Virus record (IMG/VR): IMGVR_UViG_3300046665_000187 | Coordinates: 1 to 35,478 of that record | From: a virus | Direction: 5' to 3' (one strand) | Length of the DNA: 35,478 nt | Translations under genes and position numbers: made by a program | Notes under the pieces: generated by a model | The model's database searches: none | The model's input: only the letters and a program-made list of their open reading frames with translations | Told to the model about the DNA's origin: nothing | In this document: piece by piece, positions 4,858-10,412 of the stretch | How the letters are laid out: each line of letters opens with the position of its first letter | Numbering within the stretch: position 1 is the stretch's first letter

Positions 4858-5231
4858 TGAACTATTGGGGCAAGCATATCGTTATCGACGCCAGAGCCGG
4901 TTCTATTCCTGCCGTAACGTCTAAGGAACACATCGCTAAGTTCGTGGATGAGCTTGTCGAAAAGATTGATATGGTCAAATACGGCCCGATTTGGATCGAA
5001 CGTTTCGCAACGCATGATCCGATCAAAGCTGGCATTTCCTTTATCCAAATGATTGAAACGTCAAATATTACAGGTCACTTTGTCGATTGTGACGGAGATT
5101 TTTATCTTGACATTTTTAGCTGTAAGGATTATGATGAAGATGTAGTGATTGAACTTGTTAATGAGTATTTTTCACCACAAGAAATAGATACACTTACCCT
5201 TCTTAGAGACGCAAAGAGAATTGGTGAGTAA
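4857..5231 (+). CDS. speD: S-adenosylmethionine decarboxylase-like protein
   Basis: A 124-residue protein starting at ATG 4857 after AAGGAAG. It has the length and plan of prokaryotic class 1B AdoMet decarboxylases: GKHIVIDARAG at residues 5-15, GISFIQMIE, SNITGHF at 69-75 aligned with the family's S-H-(L/V)-(S/T)-x-H-T, and LDIFSCKD aligned with VD(I/V)FTC. The pyruvoyl-forming Ser69, His74 and Cys89 are all retained. An extra Thr separates the Glu and the Ser of the usual E-S self-cleavage site, which may alter processing. The family makes decarboxylated AdoMet for spermidine synthesis, but some phage members have other decarboxylase activities. No spermidine synthase is seen here. Confidence 0.78.
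   Translation: MNYWGKHIVIDARAGSIPAVTSKEHIAKFVDELVEKIDMVKYGPIWIERFATHDPIKAGISFIQMIETSNITGHFVDCDGDFYLDIFSCKDYDEDVVIELVNEYFSPQEIDTLTLLRDAKRIGE
5107..5135 (+). promoter_or_regulatory. Possible internal promoter within the speD-like gene
   Basis: TTGACA at 5107-5112, a 17-bp spacer starting TTTTTA, and TATGAT at 5130-5135. It could drive the Arg-like tRNA and the secreted protein downstream. It lies within coding sequence, so chance is possible. Confidence 0.4.
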
Positions 5232-5234
5232 ACT

Positions 5235-5316
5235 GCACTCCTATGCCGCAGCGCTACGAACGCTGACTAAGCTAACTGGAACGAAAATGCGAGTTCGAGT
5301 CTCGCGGAGTGCTCCA
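5235..5316 (+). tRNA. Aberrant tRNA-Arg (ACG)-like gene
   Basis: Acceptor GCACTCC/GGAGTGC is perfect, T-arm GCGAG/CTCGC has loop TTCGAGT, and the 3' end is T-CCA. The anticodon arm CAGCG/CGCTG with loop CTACGAA (ACG) comes only 7 nt after the acceptor stem, leaving no room for a D-arm. A D-arm-like stretch, TAAGCTAACTGGAACGA, lies instead between the anticodon and T arms. It is either a rearranged or decaying tRNA or a non-canonical one. Confidence 0.6.
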
Positions 5317-5319
5317 ACT

Positions 5320-5346
5320 ATAAGTTACGAACGGTTCATAACTTAT
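5320..5346 (+). other. Inverted repeat upstream of the secreted protein gene
   Basis: ATAAGTTA (5320-5327) pairs with TAACTTAT (5339-5346), continued by GA/TC after one mismatch. It lies 29 nt upstream of the ATG at 5375. It could be an operator or an mRNA hairpin; no T-run follows. Confidence 0.4.
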
Positions 5347-5374
5347 TAAACAAAACAAAACGGAGTTAATAAAC

Positions 5375-5608
5375 ATGACAAAGACTATTTCTATTCTATT
5401 CGCCGCCGCTCTCGCTCTTTCTGCCGGTTCAGCACTTGCTGGTTCTGGTTGGGGTCAGCGCTCCACCTGTGAAGCTCCACGCAATCAGCTAGAGACAGAA
5501 CGTGGTGTCTGTAAGTTTGACCGTGGCGTTACCGCTGAAGCCGAAGCTAAGTCGGTTCAGGAAGGCATTGACAGGACTATGGCTGAACGTGCCGCCAGAG
5601 GTAAGTAA
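5375..5608 (+). CDS. Small secreted protein with Sec signal peptide
   Basis: A 77-residue protein from ATG 5375 with CGGAG upstream. Residues 1-22 are a standard Sec signal: Lys at position 3, a hydrophobic core SILFAAALALSAGSA, and cleavage predicted after ALA22. The mature 55 residues are hydrophilic with two Cys (32 and 46) that could form one disulfide in the periplasm. No family is recognised. It stands alone between a tRNA-like gene and a terminator-like hairpin, so it is probably an independent unit. A role at the host envelope is an inference from the signal peptide only. Confidence 0.75.
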   Translation: MTKTISILFAAALALSAGSALAGSGWGQRSTCEAPRNQLETERGVCKFDRGVTAEAEAKSVQEGIDRTMAERAARGK

Positions 5609-5617
5609 TTAAAAAGG

Positions 5618-5648
5618 AATTAGAGAGTTTTTAACTCTCTAATTTTTA
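5618..5648 (+). terminator. Terminator-like hairpin before tRNA-Ser
   Basis: AATTAGAGAGTT and AACTCTCTAATT form a perfect 12-bp stem with loop TTT, followed by TTT. It ends 2-5 nt before tRNA-Ser, so it could terminate the secreted protein transcript or act as a processing site. Confidence 0.6.
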
Positions 5649-5649
5649 T

Positions 5650-5741
5650 GGAAGGGTGGCAGAGTCTGGCCGAATGCGTCGGTCTTGAAAACCGAAGGAC
5701 CCGAAAGGGTTCCGTGGGTTCGAATCCCACCCCTTCCGCCA
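5650..5741 (+). tRNA. tRNA-Ser (TGA)
   Basis: Acceptor GGAAGGG/CCCTTCC, anticodon stem TCGGT/ACCGA with loop CTTGAAA (anticodon TGA), long variable arm with GACCC/GGGTT pairing, T-loop TTCGAAT, discriminator G and encoded CCA. Confidence 0.95.
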
Positions 5742-5761
5742 ATTACACAGAAAGAACTAAA

Positions 5762-6385
5762 TTGAAGATTTATATTCTTATCGACCGCTCCGGTTCTATG
5801 TCCGCTAACTGGACCGAAACCATTGGCGCGGTAAATGCTTACGCCGCCGCACTAAGTGAAAATGGTGTTAAGAAGGGCGATATCACAGTTGCCGTTTTTG
5901 ACAATCAGGAACCTTTTAAAGTTATTCGTTCCGAAGTGAAGATCAAGGAATGGACTCCGATTGCTGCTAATGAAGTTCTGCCACGCGGGATGACACCTTT
6001 GTTCGACGCTATTGGCACTCTGGCTCAGACCATCTATCTGAAGGCTCCTAAGAAGGCTTCTATCGTTGTTGTAACTGACGGCCTTGAAAATGCGAGCCGC
6101 GAAATTACTATGGAAAATGCCAAAAAGTCTATTGACGATTTCAAGGCAAAGAATTATGACGTTGTCTTTATCGGCGCTGATTTTGACGCGTTCGGTCAGA
6201 GTGGCGGTCTAGGTGTATTGAGCGGTTCAACTCTCAATATGACTAAGGGCAATTACGGCAAAGCATTTAAGTCAGTAGCAAACCGTAGTGCTTTGTATGC
6301 TTCAGCTGATAGCGGCTTGATGTGGGCTTCGGAATTCAGTGATGAAGATCGTGCTAAAGCTGCTGGCGGCGCTGGCGTAATTTAA
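5762..6385 (+). CDS. von Willebrand factor A (vWA) domain protein
   Basis: A 207-residue protein read from TTG 5762; upstream codons in this frame run through tRNA-Ser and cannot be coding. The vWA fold begins at once: KIYILIDRSGSMS carries the MIDAS D-x-S-x-S (Asp8, Ser10, Ser12), Thr78 lies in RGMTPLFDAI, and Asp106 in IVVVTDGLEN. All metal-site residues are therefore present. There is no signal peptide or membrane segment, so it should be cytoplasmic. vWA proteins mediate metal-dependent protein contacts, often with AAA ATPases, but no partner gene is adjacent. It is isolated between tRNA-Ser and tRNA-Cys, 7 nt before the latter. Confidence 0.85.
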   Translation: MKIYILIDRSGSMSANWTETIGAVNAYAAALSENGVKKGDITVAVFDNQEPFKVIRSEVKIKEWTPIAANEVLPRGMTPLFDAIGTLAQTIYLKAPKKASIVVVTDGLENASREITMENAKKSIDDFKAKNYDVVFIGADFDAFGQSGGLGVLSGSTLNMTKGNYGKAFKSVANRSALYASADSGLMWASEFSDEDRAKAAGGAGVI

Positions 6386-6392
6386 CTAAGAC

Positions 6393-6468
6393 GACGGGAA
6401 GGCTGAATGGTTTAGGCGTTGGACTGCAAATCCGATAATCGCCAGTTCGATTCTGGCTCTCGTCTCCA
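6393..6468 (+). tRNA. tRNA-Cys (GCA)
   Basis: Acceptor GACGGGA/TCTCGTC, anticodon stem TTGGA/TCCGA with loop CTGCAAA (anticodon GCA), T-arm GCCAG/CTGGC with loop TTCGATT, discriminator T as usual for Cys, encoded CCA. Confidence 0.93.
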
Positions 6469-6473
6469 AATTT

Positions 6474-6565
6474 AGAGGGTTGGGTGAGTGGCTTAAACCG
6501 TCTCCCTGCTAAGGAGATTACCGTGGAAACGCGGTACGAGGGTTCGAATCCCTTGCCCTCTGCCA
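6474..6565 (+). tRNA. tRNA-Ser (GCT)
   Basis: Acceptor AGAGGGT/GCCCTCT, anticodon stem TCTCC/GGAGA with loop CTGCTAA (anticodon GCT), long variable arm with ACCGT/GCGGT pairing, T-loop TTCGAAT, discriminator G and encoded CCA. It is the second Ser tRNA of the array and lies 5 nt after tRNA-Cys. Confidence 0.95.
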
Positions 6566-6823
6566 GAATACCAGTTAAGGAAGTTGGCCTAGAAGCAGCC
6601 ATCTTTTAAAGAGTTTCGAGTTGAATACGTCAGTTCTGGTCCACAGTCTGAATAGGTCAACAGGGGAAGGAATTAGCGCAGTTTGCGTGGTACGTTCGTC
6701 GGGCGAAGCCTTCGAATTAATTTGGGGAGGGTATGGACAAGAATCCCCTTAGATGCTACGTAAGACCCTCAGAGAATTTGGCGTAACAGCACACTTTCTG
6801 GTTAAATTTTGAAGGAGAAACTA
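6566..6823 (+). other. 258-nt gene-free spacer with hairpins
   Basis: No credible gene. GAAGG/CCTTC near 6668-6712 encloses TTCG/CGAA, and GGGGA/TCCCC lies near 6724-6749. The stretch ends in the GAAGGAGA ribosome site of the next gene, so it may contain a structured leader. Confidence 0.3.
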
Positions 6824-6943
6824 ATGTTTAGAGCAATGCCTAACGATGGCGGTTTAAAGAAACCAGTCCGTAAATTCGAAGACACGTTCAGCGCAGAAAC
6901 ATTAGTGTTGGAAAAGTTCTTCAAAACGACCACGGAGACTTGA
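6824..6943 (+). CDS. 39-residue hypothetical mini-protein
   Basis: A 39-residue basic protein from ATG 6824, with a strong GAAGGAGA ribosome site 5-6 nt upstream; that site is the main evidence that it is real. It reads MFRAMPNDGGLKKPVRKF and ends in a Thr-rich tail. No family is recognised. Its TGA stop lies inside the -35 box of a promoter candidate at 6940-6968, and the next start follows after one base. Confidence 0.55.
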   Translation: MFRAMPNDGGLKKPVRKFEDTFSAETLVLEKFFKTTTET

Positions 6944-6968
6944 CATGGATGACGAAACAGTTTATAAG
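6940..6968 (+). promoter_or_regulatory. Sigma70-type promoter candidate
   Basis: TTGACA at 6940-6945, a 17-bp spacer and TATAAG at 6963-6968. It would restart transcription ahead of tRNA-Asn and the dense tRNA block at 7591-8016. It overlaps the start of the 42-residue gene, whose ATG lies in the -35 region, so that gene would need transcription from further upstream. Confidence 0.5.
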
Positions 6969-7073
6969 AGCGAGTTCTGTGTAGCTTTGACCAAAGCGGT
7001 TAAAGTCGCTATCGAAGAAATCGGCATAGAAAAACTAAAGAAACTTTCTTGGTTTATGTCGAATCGCAAATGA
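6945..7073 (+). CDS. 42-residue hypothetical mini-protein
   Basis: A short protein from ATG 6945 with CGGAG about 8 nt upstream. The sequence is amphipathic and mostly helical in character (ALTKAVKVAIEEIGIEKLKKL, residues 14-34), with one Cys at 12. One base separates it from the previous stop, so the two are probably co-translated. It ends 6 nt before the inverted repeat that brackets tRNA-Asn. No family is recognised. Confidence 0.5.
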   Translation: MDDETVYKSEFCVALTKAVKVAIEEIGIEKLKKLSWFMSNRK

Positions 7074-7079
7074 GAAGTT

Positions 7080-7176
7080 GAAGTAGATAGCTTGGGTCAA
7101 GCCAACTCGGTGGAGGCGTCTCACTGTTAATGAGATTATGGCAGGTTCGAATCCTGCGGCCCAAGCTATCTACTTC
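7080..7176 (+). repeat. 12-bp inverted repeat bracketing tRNA-Asn
   Basis: GAAGTAGATAGC (7080-7091) and GCTATCTACTTC (7165-7176) are exact reverse complements placed flush against the tRNA. They extend its 7-bp acceptor stem to about 19 bp. The 3' arm covers the positions of the discriminator and CCA. Confidence 0.85.
7092..7168 (+). tRNA. tRNA-Asn (GTT) with extended acceptor helix
   Basis: Acceptor TTGGGTC/GGCCCAA, anticodon stem TCTCA/TGAGA with loop CTGTTAA (anticodon GTT), T-arm GCAGG/CCTGC with loop TTCGAAT, discriminator G as expected for Asn. The 3' end reads G-CTA where other genes here have CCA, and base 8 is A instead of T. The CTA is forced by pairing with the bracketing repeat. 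Confidence 0.85.
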
Positions 7177-7196
7177 TAAATTATAAGGAGGTTATC

Positions 7197-7583
7197 GTGG
7201 TAAAAGTTAAACTGTTCACGTATATAAATGTCTTCATTGATGATTACTATGATAATCAAGTTTTGACCCAAGGTATCTCTGATTGGGAAGAAATTACTGA
7301 AGAAGATTTTGAATACATTAAAAATAATCTACACATTCTTCAGGAAGCTAATAAGCATTCTCAGCAATACGTTTTGGTGCGTGAGCCTGAAGGTGGCGCG
7401 CTACAAGCAATCAAATCCATTAAGGATGAGGTTGAGCGAGCCGCGAAGGCGGAACTGGAACGCAAAGCTGAAGCTAAACGTAAAAATCAAGCAGCGGCGC
7501 AGAAGAAAGCCGATAAGGCTAGGAATAAAGAATTAGAACAACTGAAGAAGCTTAAGGAAAAGTATTCCGACGTTGAAGTTTAA
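7197..7583 (+). CDS. Hypothetical coiled-coil protein
   Basis: A 128-residue protein from GTG 7197, preceded by a perfect AAGGAGG ribosome site. Residues 1-75 form an acidic, aromatic domain of unknown type (FIDDYYDNQVLTQGISDW). Residues 76-125 are a long Ala/Lys/Glu-rich helix with heptad-like spacing, predicted to be a coiled coil. No enzymatic motif is visible. It lies between tRNA-Asn and tRNA-Tyr and ends 7 nt before the latter, so protein and tRNAs must share a transcript. Confidence 0.8.
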   Translation: MVKVKLFTYINVFIDDYYDNQVLTQGISDWEEITEEDFEYIKNNLHILQEANKHSQQYVLVREPEGGALQAIKSIKDEVERAAKAELERKAEAKRKNQAAAQKKADKARNKELEQLKKLKEKYSDVEV

Positions 7584-7590
7584 ATAATTT

Positions 7591-7673
7591 GGACGTATTG
7601 GGCATTGGCAGGCCCGCCGGATTGTAGCTCCGGTCCTTAAGGCTTGGTGGTTCAACTCCATCTACGTCCACCA
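7591..7673 (+). tRNA. tRNA-Tyr (GTA)
   Basis: Acceptor GGACGTA/TACGTCC, D-stem GGGC/GCCC, anticodon stem CCGGA/TCCGG with loop TTGTAGC (anticodon GTA), enlarged variable arm as in bacterial Tyr, T-arm GGTGG/CCATC, discriminator A and encoded CCA. Confidence 0.93.
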
Positions 7674-7679
7674 TAACTA

Positions 7680-7753
7680 TCAGGATTCGTCTAATGGCAA
7701 GGCGCGAGTTTTTGGTACTCGTTATGGTGGTTCGAATCCATCATCCTGAACCA
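7680..7753 (+). tRNA. tRNA-Gln (TTG)
   Basis: Acceptor TCAGGAT/ATCCTGA, D-stem CGTC/GGCG, anticodon stem CGAGT/ACTCG with loop TTTTGGT (anticodon TTG), T-loop TTCGAAT, discriminator A and encoded CCA. Confidence 0.93.
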
Positions 7754-7759
7754 AATCAA

Positions 7760-7835
7760 CCGTCTTTAGCTCAATTGGTTAGAGCGCGCGATTGTGGATC
7801 GCGATACCCTTGTTCAACTCAAGGAAGACGGTCCA
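7760..7835 (+). tRNA. tRNA-His (GTG) lacking G-1
   Basis: Acceptor CCGTCTT/AAGACGG, D-stem GCTC/GAGC, anticodon stem CGCGA/TCGCG with loop TTGTGGA (anticodon GTG), T-arm CCTTG/CAAGG. The base before position 1 is A, and position 73 is T, followed by CCA. The G-1:C73 pair of most bacterial tRNA-His is therefore absent. Confidence 0.92.
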
Positions 7836-7854
7836 AACATTTAAAATTTAATAC

Positions 7855-7930
7855 GGCTCCTTCGCCAAGCGGTTAAGGCATCAGGTTTACATCCTGACAT
7901 GCGCTAGTTCGATCCTAGCAGGAGCTACCA
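7855..7930 (+). tRNA. tRNA-Val (TAC)
   Basis: Acceptor GGCTCCT/AGGAGCT with G1-T72, anticodon stem TCAGG/CCTGA with loop TTTACAT (anticodon TAC), T-arm GCTAG/CTAGC with loop TTCGATC, discriminator A and encoded CCA. Confidence 0.92.
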
Positions 7931-7933
7931 TAT

Positions 7934-8016
7934 GCGGGTATGGTGGAATTGGCAGACACACCAGATTTAGGTTCTGGCGCGCAAGCGTGGGGGTTCAAGT
8001 CCCTCTACCCGTACCA
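7934..8016 (+). tRNA. tRNA-Leu (TAG)
   Basis: Acceptor GCGGGTA/TACCCGT with G1-T72, anticodon stem CCAGA/TCTGG with loop TTTAGGT (anticodon TAG), long variable arm, T-loop TTCAAGT, discriminator A and encoded CCA. It is the last tRNA of the array in this window. Confidence 0.94.
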
Positions 8017-8037
8017 AATTTCAAAGGAATTAATTTA

Positions 8038-8244
8038 ATGGATGGAATAAAATTCCTTCGTGCCGGAAATGAGTTAGCCAATAAGGTAAAAGAAGTAAAG
8101 TTAGACGGCAATGTTCTTAAAGAAGCCGTTCATTACGCAGACATAGAATTTGGGTATGTTGTAGTATGGGACTGGCATACAGCAGGCAGGGATACTTTTC
8201 TCGTCCTGCATGGCGTAGTAGAAATCGTTTGGAAAGAAGATTAA
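8038..8244 (+). CDS. Hypothetical protein, last gene of the tRNA unit
   Basis: A 68-residue protein from ATG 8038 with AAAGGAA 8 nt upstream; reading further upstream would enter tRNA-Leu. The sequence has an alternating strand-like C-terminal half, YADIEFGYVVVWDWHTAGR then TFLVLHGVVEIVW, suggesting a small beta domain. No family is recognised. The gene is followed by an AT-rich stretch and the promoter of the structural module, which marks the end of the tRNA region. Confidence 0.7.
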   Translation: MDGIKFLRAGNELANKVKEVKLDGNVLKEAVHYADIEFGYVVVWDWHTAGRDTFLVLHGVVEIVWKED

Positions 8245-8284
8245 TTTTTTCCTTCTGAATTTTTGTACTTTTTTAATTTTTAGC

Positions 8285-8313
8285 TTGACATTTTAATTTT
8301 TGTATGATATAGT
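8285..8313 (+). promoter_or_regulatory. Promoter of the head module
   Basis: TTGACA (8285-8290), a 17-bp spacer TTTTAATTTTT..., and TATAGT (8308-8313). It lies 32 bp before the portal start and belongs to the T/A-spacer promoter set. Confidence 0.8.
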
Positions 8314-8345
8314 CAATGTAATAATAAATAATAAAGTTTAATACA

Positions 8346-9965
8346 TTGGCAATTAACGATAAAAACCTACAAGTTGTTACGGCTGTCGGCCAAGAAAGTG
8401 TTCAGGTTCACCCTGAATACAACTATTGGCGTTCCAAGTGGGAAACCATGAGGGACACGCTTCTTGGTGAAATCGCCGTTAAAGAGAAGGGTACTTTGTA
8501 TCTTCCGAGAATGGAAGCGCAAGACCCAAGTGAATATGCCGCATTCTTGGATCGCGCATATTTTTATAATATGACATCTCGCACGTCGAATGGCCTAGTC
8601 GGCACAATTTTCAGACGCGAACCAAAAGTAAAAAACCTTCCCCCACAATTTGAAAAATCCGTTAAAACCATCGCTAAAGATGGCACGTCACTAAACACGT
8701 TTATTCGTGACACAGCTAATCAAATCTTTGATGTGGGCCGCGTCGGCGTTCTTCTTGACATGGATAAGGCTGGTGCAGGAACACCTTTCTTTGTTAATTA
8801 CATTGCAGAGAATATTCTGGACTGGTCCGTCGTAGAAAAGAATGGCCGTTACGTCCTCAAGGAAGTCCTGCTACGCGAGATCGAAGAAGACAGAGAATCC
8901 TCTGCATCTCAGCTTCGTACCACCACGCTCCGCTACAAAGCCGTTTACCGCAAGCTAAGTCTTGATGATGACGGCGTGTACCGTCAGTACGTCTACAGAA
9001 CTAAGTTCTTTAATCTGGCATTGGTCACAGAAGAAGAACCTGAAGTCATTGAGCCAAAGCGTCTCGGTGTCCCATTTGATTTTATTCCGTTTGTATTTTT
9101 CGGAACGCTTTCCAATAATCCCCAAGTAGAAAAGCCACCCCTCCTCGATATTGGTTTAATGAACTTAAGCCACTACCGTTCCGTTGCTCAATTAGAGCAT
9201 GGCCGCTTCTACACCGCGATTCCAATTTATCACGTCCAAGTAAAGAACGCAAATGATAAGGGTGGCGATTATGTCGTCGGCCCCAATGTCGTTTGGGAGT
9301 ACGAAGGCGATAAGGCTCCCGGCATTGCAGAATACAATGGCCAAGGTCTTATTTATCTTGAAAAAGCTTTAGACGAGAAAGAATCTAATATCTCTGCCAT
9401 GGGTGGCAGAATGCTTGGCACCAAGTCAACTGCTGTCGCAGAATCTGACAACCTTGTCAAAGTAAAAGAGAAGAACGAAATGTCTCTTCTCTTAAACGTA
9501 ACAACCGTTCTAAATGAGGGTTTTACAAAATTACTTTCTTGGTGGATGTATTGGCAGAACGAAGACCTAGACACATTAGAAACTAAGGTCGAAGTTAACC
9601 GCGACTTCCTATTCGCTCAGATTGATGCTCGCGAGTTTAGAGCATTCACAATGATGTATCAAGATAACATCATCCCTATCGATGTTCTTTTCGACATTCT
9701 GCAAAAGACCGACATTATTCCAGACGGCCTCGACGTAGAAGAATTTAAGAGCATGCTTGAGAATTCAGAACAGTTCCCGAACGATCCAGACTTCGAAGCA
9801 CGTCAGGAAGGCTATCCAGACGCAGCAACTAAGATTGAGGTAGAAGAGAATGCCAAGGACCGCAGCGCGGCTCAATCCCAACTACAGATGACGCAAAGTT
9901 TCACGGCTCAACAGAATAAAGTAAATAAGAATAGTACCAATGGCCAGAAAACCAAGCAAATTTGA
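8346..9965 (+). CDS. Portal protein (DUF4055 type)
   Basis: A 539-residue protein read from TTG 8346; the first in-frame ATG would remove a conserved N-terminus (HPEYNYWRSKWETMRDTLLG). The early segment KEKGTLYLPRM, AFLDRAYFYNMTSRTSNGLVGTIFRREPK is characteristic of DUF4055 phage proteins, which form the dodecameric portal at the head vertex through which DNA passes. Length fits that family. The last 60 residues are acidic and Gln/Asn-rich. It opens the head module directly behind a strong promoter, and its 3' end overlaps the next gene by 26 nt. No terminase gene precedes it here, which is unusual. Confidence 0.82.
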   Translation: MAINDKNLQVVTAVGQESVQVHPEYNYWRSKWETMRDTLLGEIAVKEKGTLYLPRMEAQDPSEYAAFLDRAYFYNMTSRTSNGLVGTIFRREPKVKNLPPQFEKSVKTIAKDGTSLNTFIRDTANQIFDVGRVGVLLDMDKAGAGTPFFVNYIAENILDWSVVEKNGRYVLKEVLLREIEEDRESSASQLRTTTLRYKAVYRKLSLDDDGVYRQYVYRTKFFNLALVTEEEPEVIEPKRLGVPFDFIPFVFFGTLSNNPQVEKPPLLDIGLMNLSHYRSVAQLEHGRFYTAIPIYHVQVKNANDKGGDYVVGPNVVWEYEGDKAPGIAEYNGQGLIYLEKALDEKESNISAMGGRMLGTKSTAVAESDNLVKVKEKNEMSLLLNVTTVLNEGFTKLLSWWMYWQNEDLDTLETKVEVNRDFLFAQIDAREFRAFTMMYQDNIIPIDVLFDILQKTDIIPDGLDVEEFKSMLENSEQFPNDPDFEARQEGYPDAATKIEVEENAKDRSAAQSQLQMTQSFTAQQNKVNKNSTNGQKTKQI

Positions 9966-10125
9966 CACAGACTTTGAGGACGTGGACGACATTGAGTCCC
10001 TCCTCAAAGAATTTGAACTATCAATGCCAGATGAGGATGATGCTTTCTTTGGCATCGAACTTGAAAGTTTAGAAGAATACTTAGAAAAAGTAAAAATAAA
10101 AACAAATAAAAAATGGACCAAATAG
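9940..10125 (+). CDS. Small acidic hypothetical protein
   Basis: A 61-residue protein from ATG 9940, overlapping the portal C-terminus in another frame. The middle is strongly acidic (FEDVDDIESLLKEFELSMPDEDDAFFGIELESLEEY), and the last 14 residues are Lys-rich. The charge split suggests a binding protein for a basic partner, but that is only an inference. The ribosome site is weak, consistent with coupling to portal translation. It stops 8 nt before the next promoter. Confidence 0.65.
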   Translation: MARKPSKFDTDFEDVDDIESLLKEFELSMPDEDDAFFGIELESLEEYLEKVKIKTNKKWTK

Positions 10126-10132
10126 GTTTTTC

Positions 10133-10161
10133 TTGACTTTTTTAATTTTTTAGTATATAAT
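10133..10161 (+). promoter_or_regulatory. Promoter ahead of the scaffold gene
   Basis: TTGACT (10133-10138), a 17-bp spacer TTTTTAATTTTTT..., and TATAAT (10156-10161). The -10 box is consensus and the spacer matches the other structural promoters. A transcript starting about 7 nt downstream would leave the next gene with a leader of only about 6 nt. Confidence 0.82.
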
Positions 10162-10173
10162 GAGAAACATAAA

Positions 10174-10317
10174 ATGAAACAAAGTGGTTTAGCTGAAGTA
10201 CAGACTGATCCCGATACACAAGAGTCCTATATCGTAGTTCGAGTTGGGCCTTTTAAAGATCGAAGAGCAGCACAGCGAAAATTAACTGAATTAGTGAACG
10301 AACCCGAAAAGGCGTAA
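10174..10317 (+). CDS. 47-residue SPOR-like mini-protein
   Basis: A short protein from ATG 10174. Residues 19-40 read SYIVVRVGPFKDRRAAQRKL and so on, which resembles the first strand, turn and helix of SPOR domains (Y-x-V-x-x-G-P-F...A...L), the peptidoglycan-binding module of division proteins. It is too short for a full SPOR domain and has no signal peptide or membrane segment, so it may be only half of the fold. No ribosome site is obvious, and the promoter start site lies a few bases upstream, so it may be leaderless. Confidence 0.55.
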   Translation: MKQSGLAEVQTDPDTQESYIVVRVGPFKDRRAAQRKLTELVNEPEKA

Positions 10318-10335
10318 TTCTACGCCAATCGAAAT

Positions 10336-10354
10336 CCTAATCAAGGTGATTAGG
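10336..10354 (+). other. Hairpin between SPOR-like and scaffold genes
   Basis: CCTAATC/GATTAGG with a 5-nt loop AAGGT. No T-run follows, so it is more likely an mRNA hairpin in the scaffold leader than a terminator. Confidence 0.5.
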
Positions 10355-10412
10355 TAAGAGTTGCAGAGCGACCTTCTATTTTAAATACTTATACTACATC
10401 GGAGATGTACCA

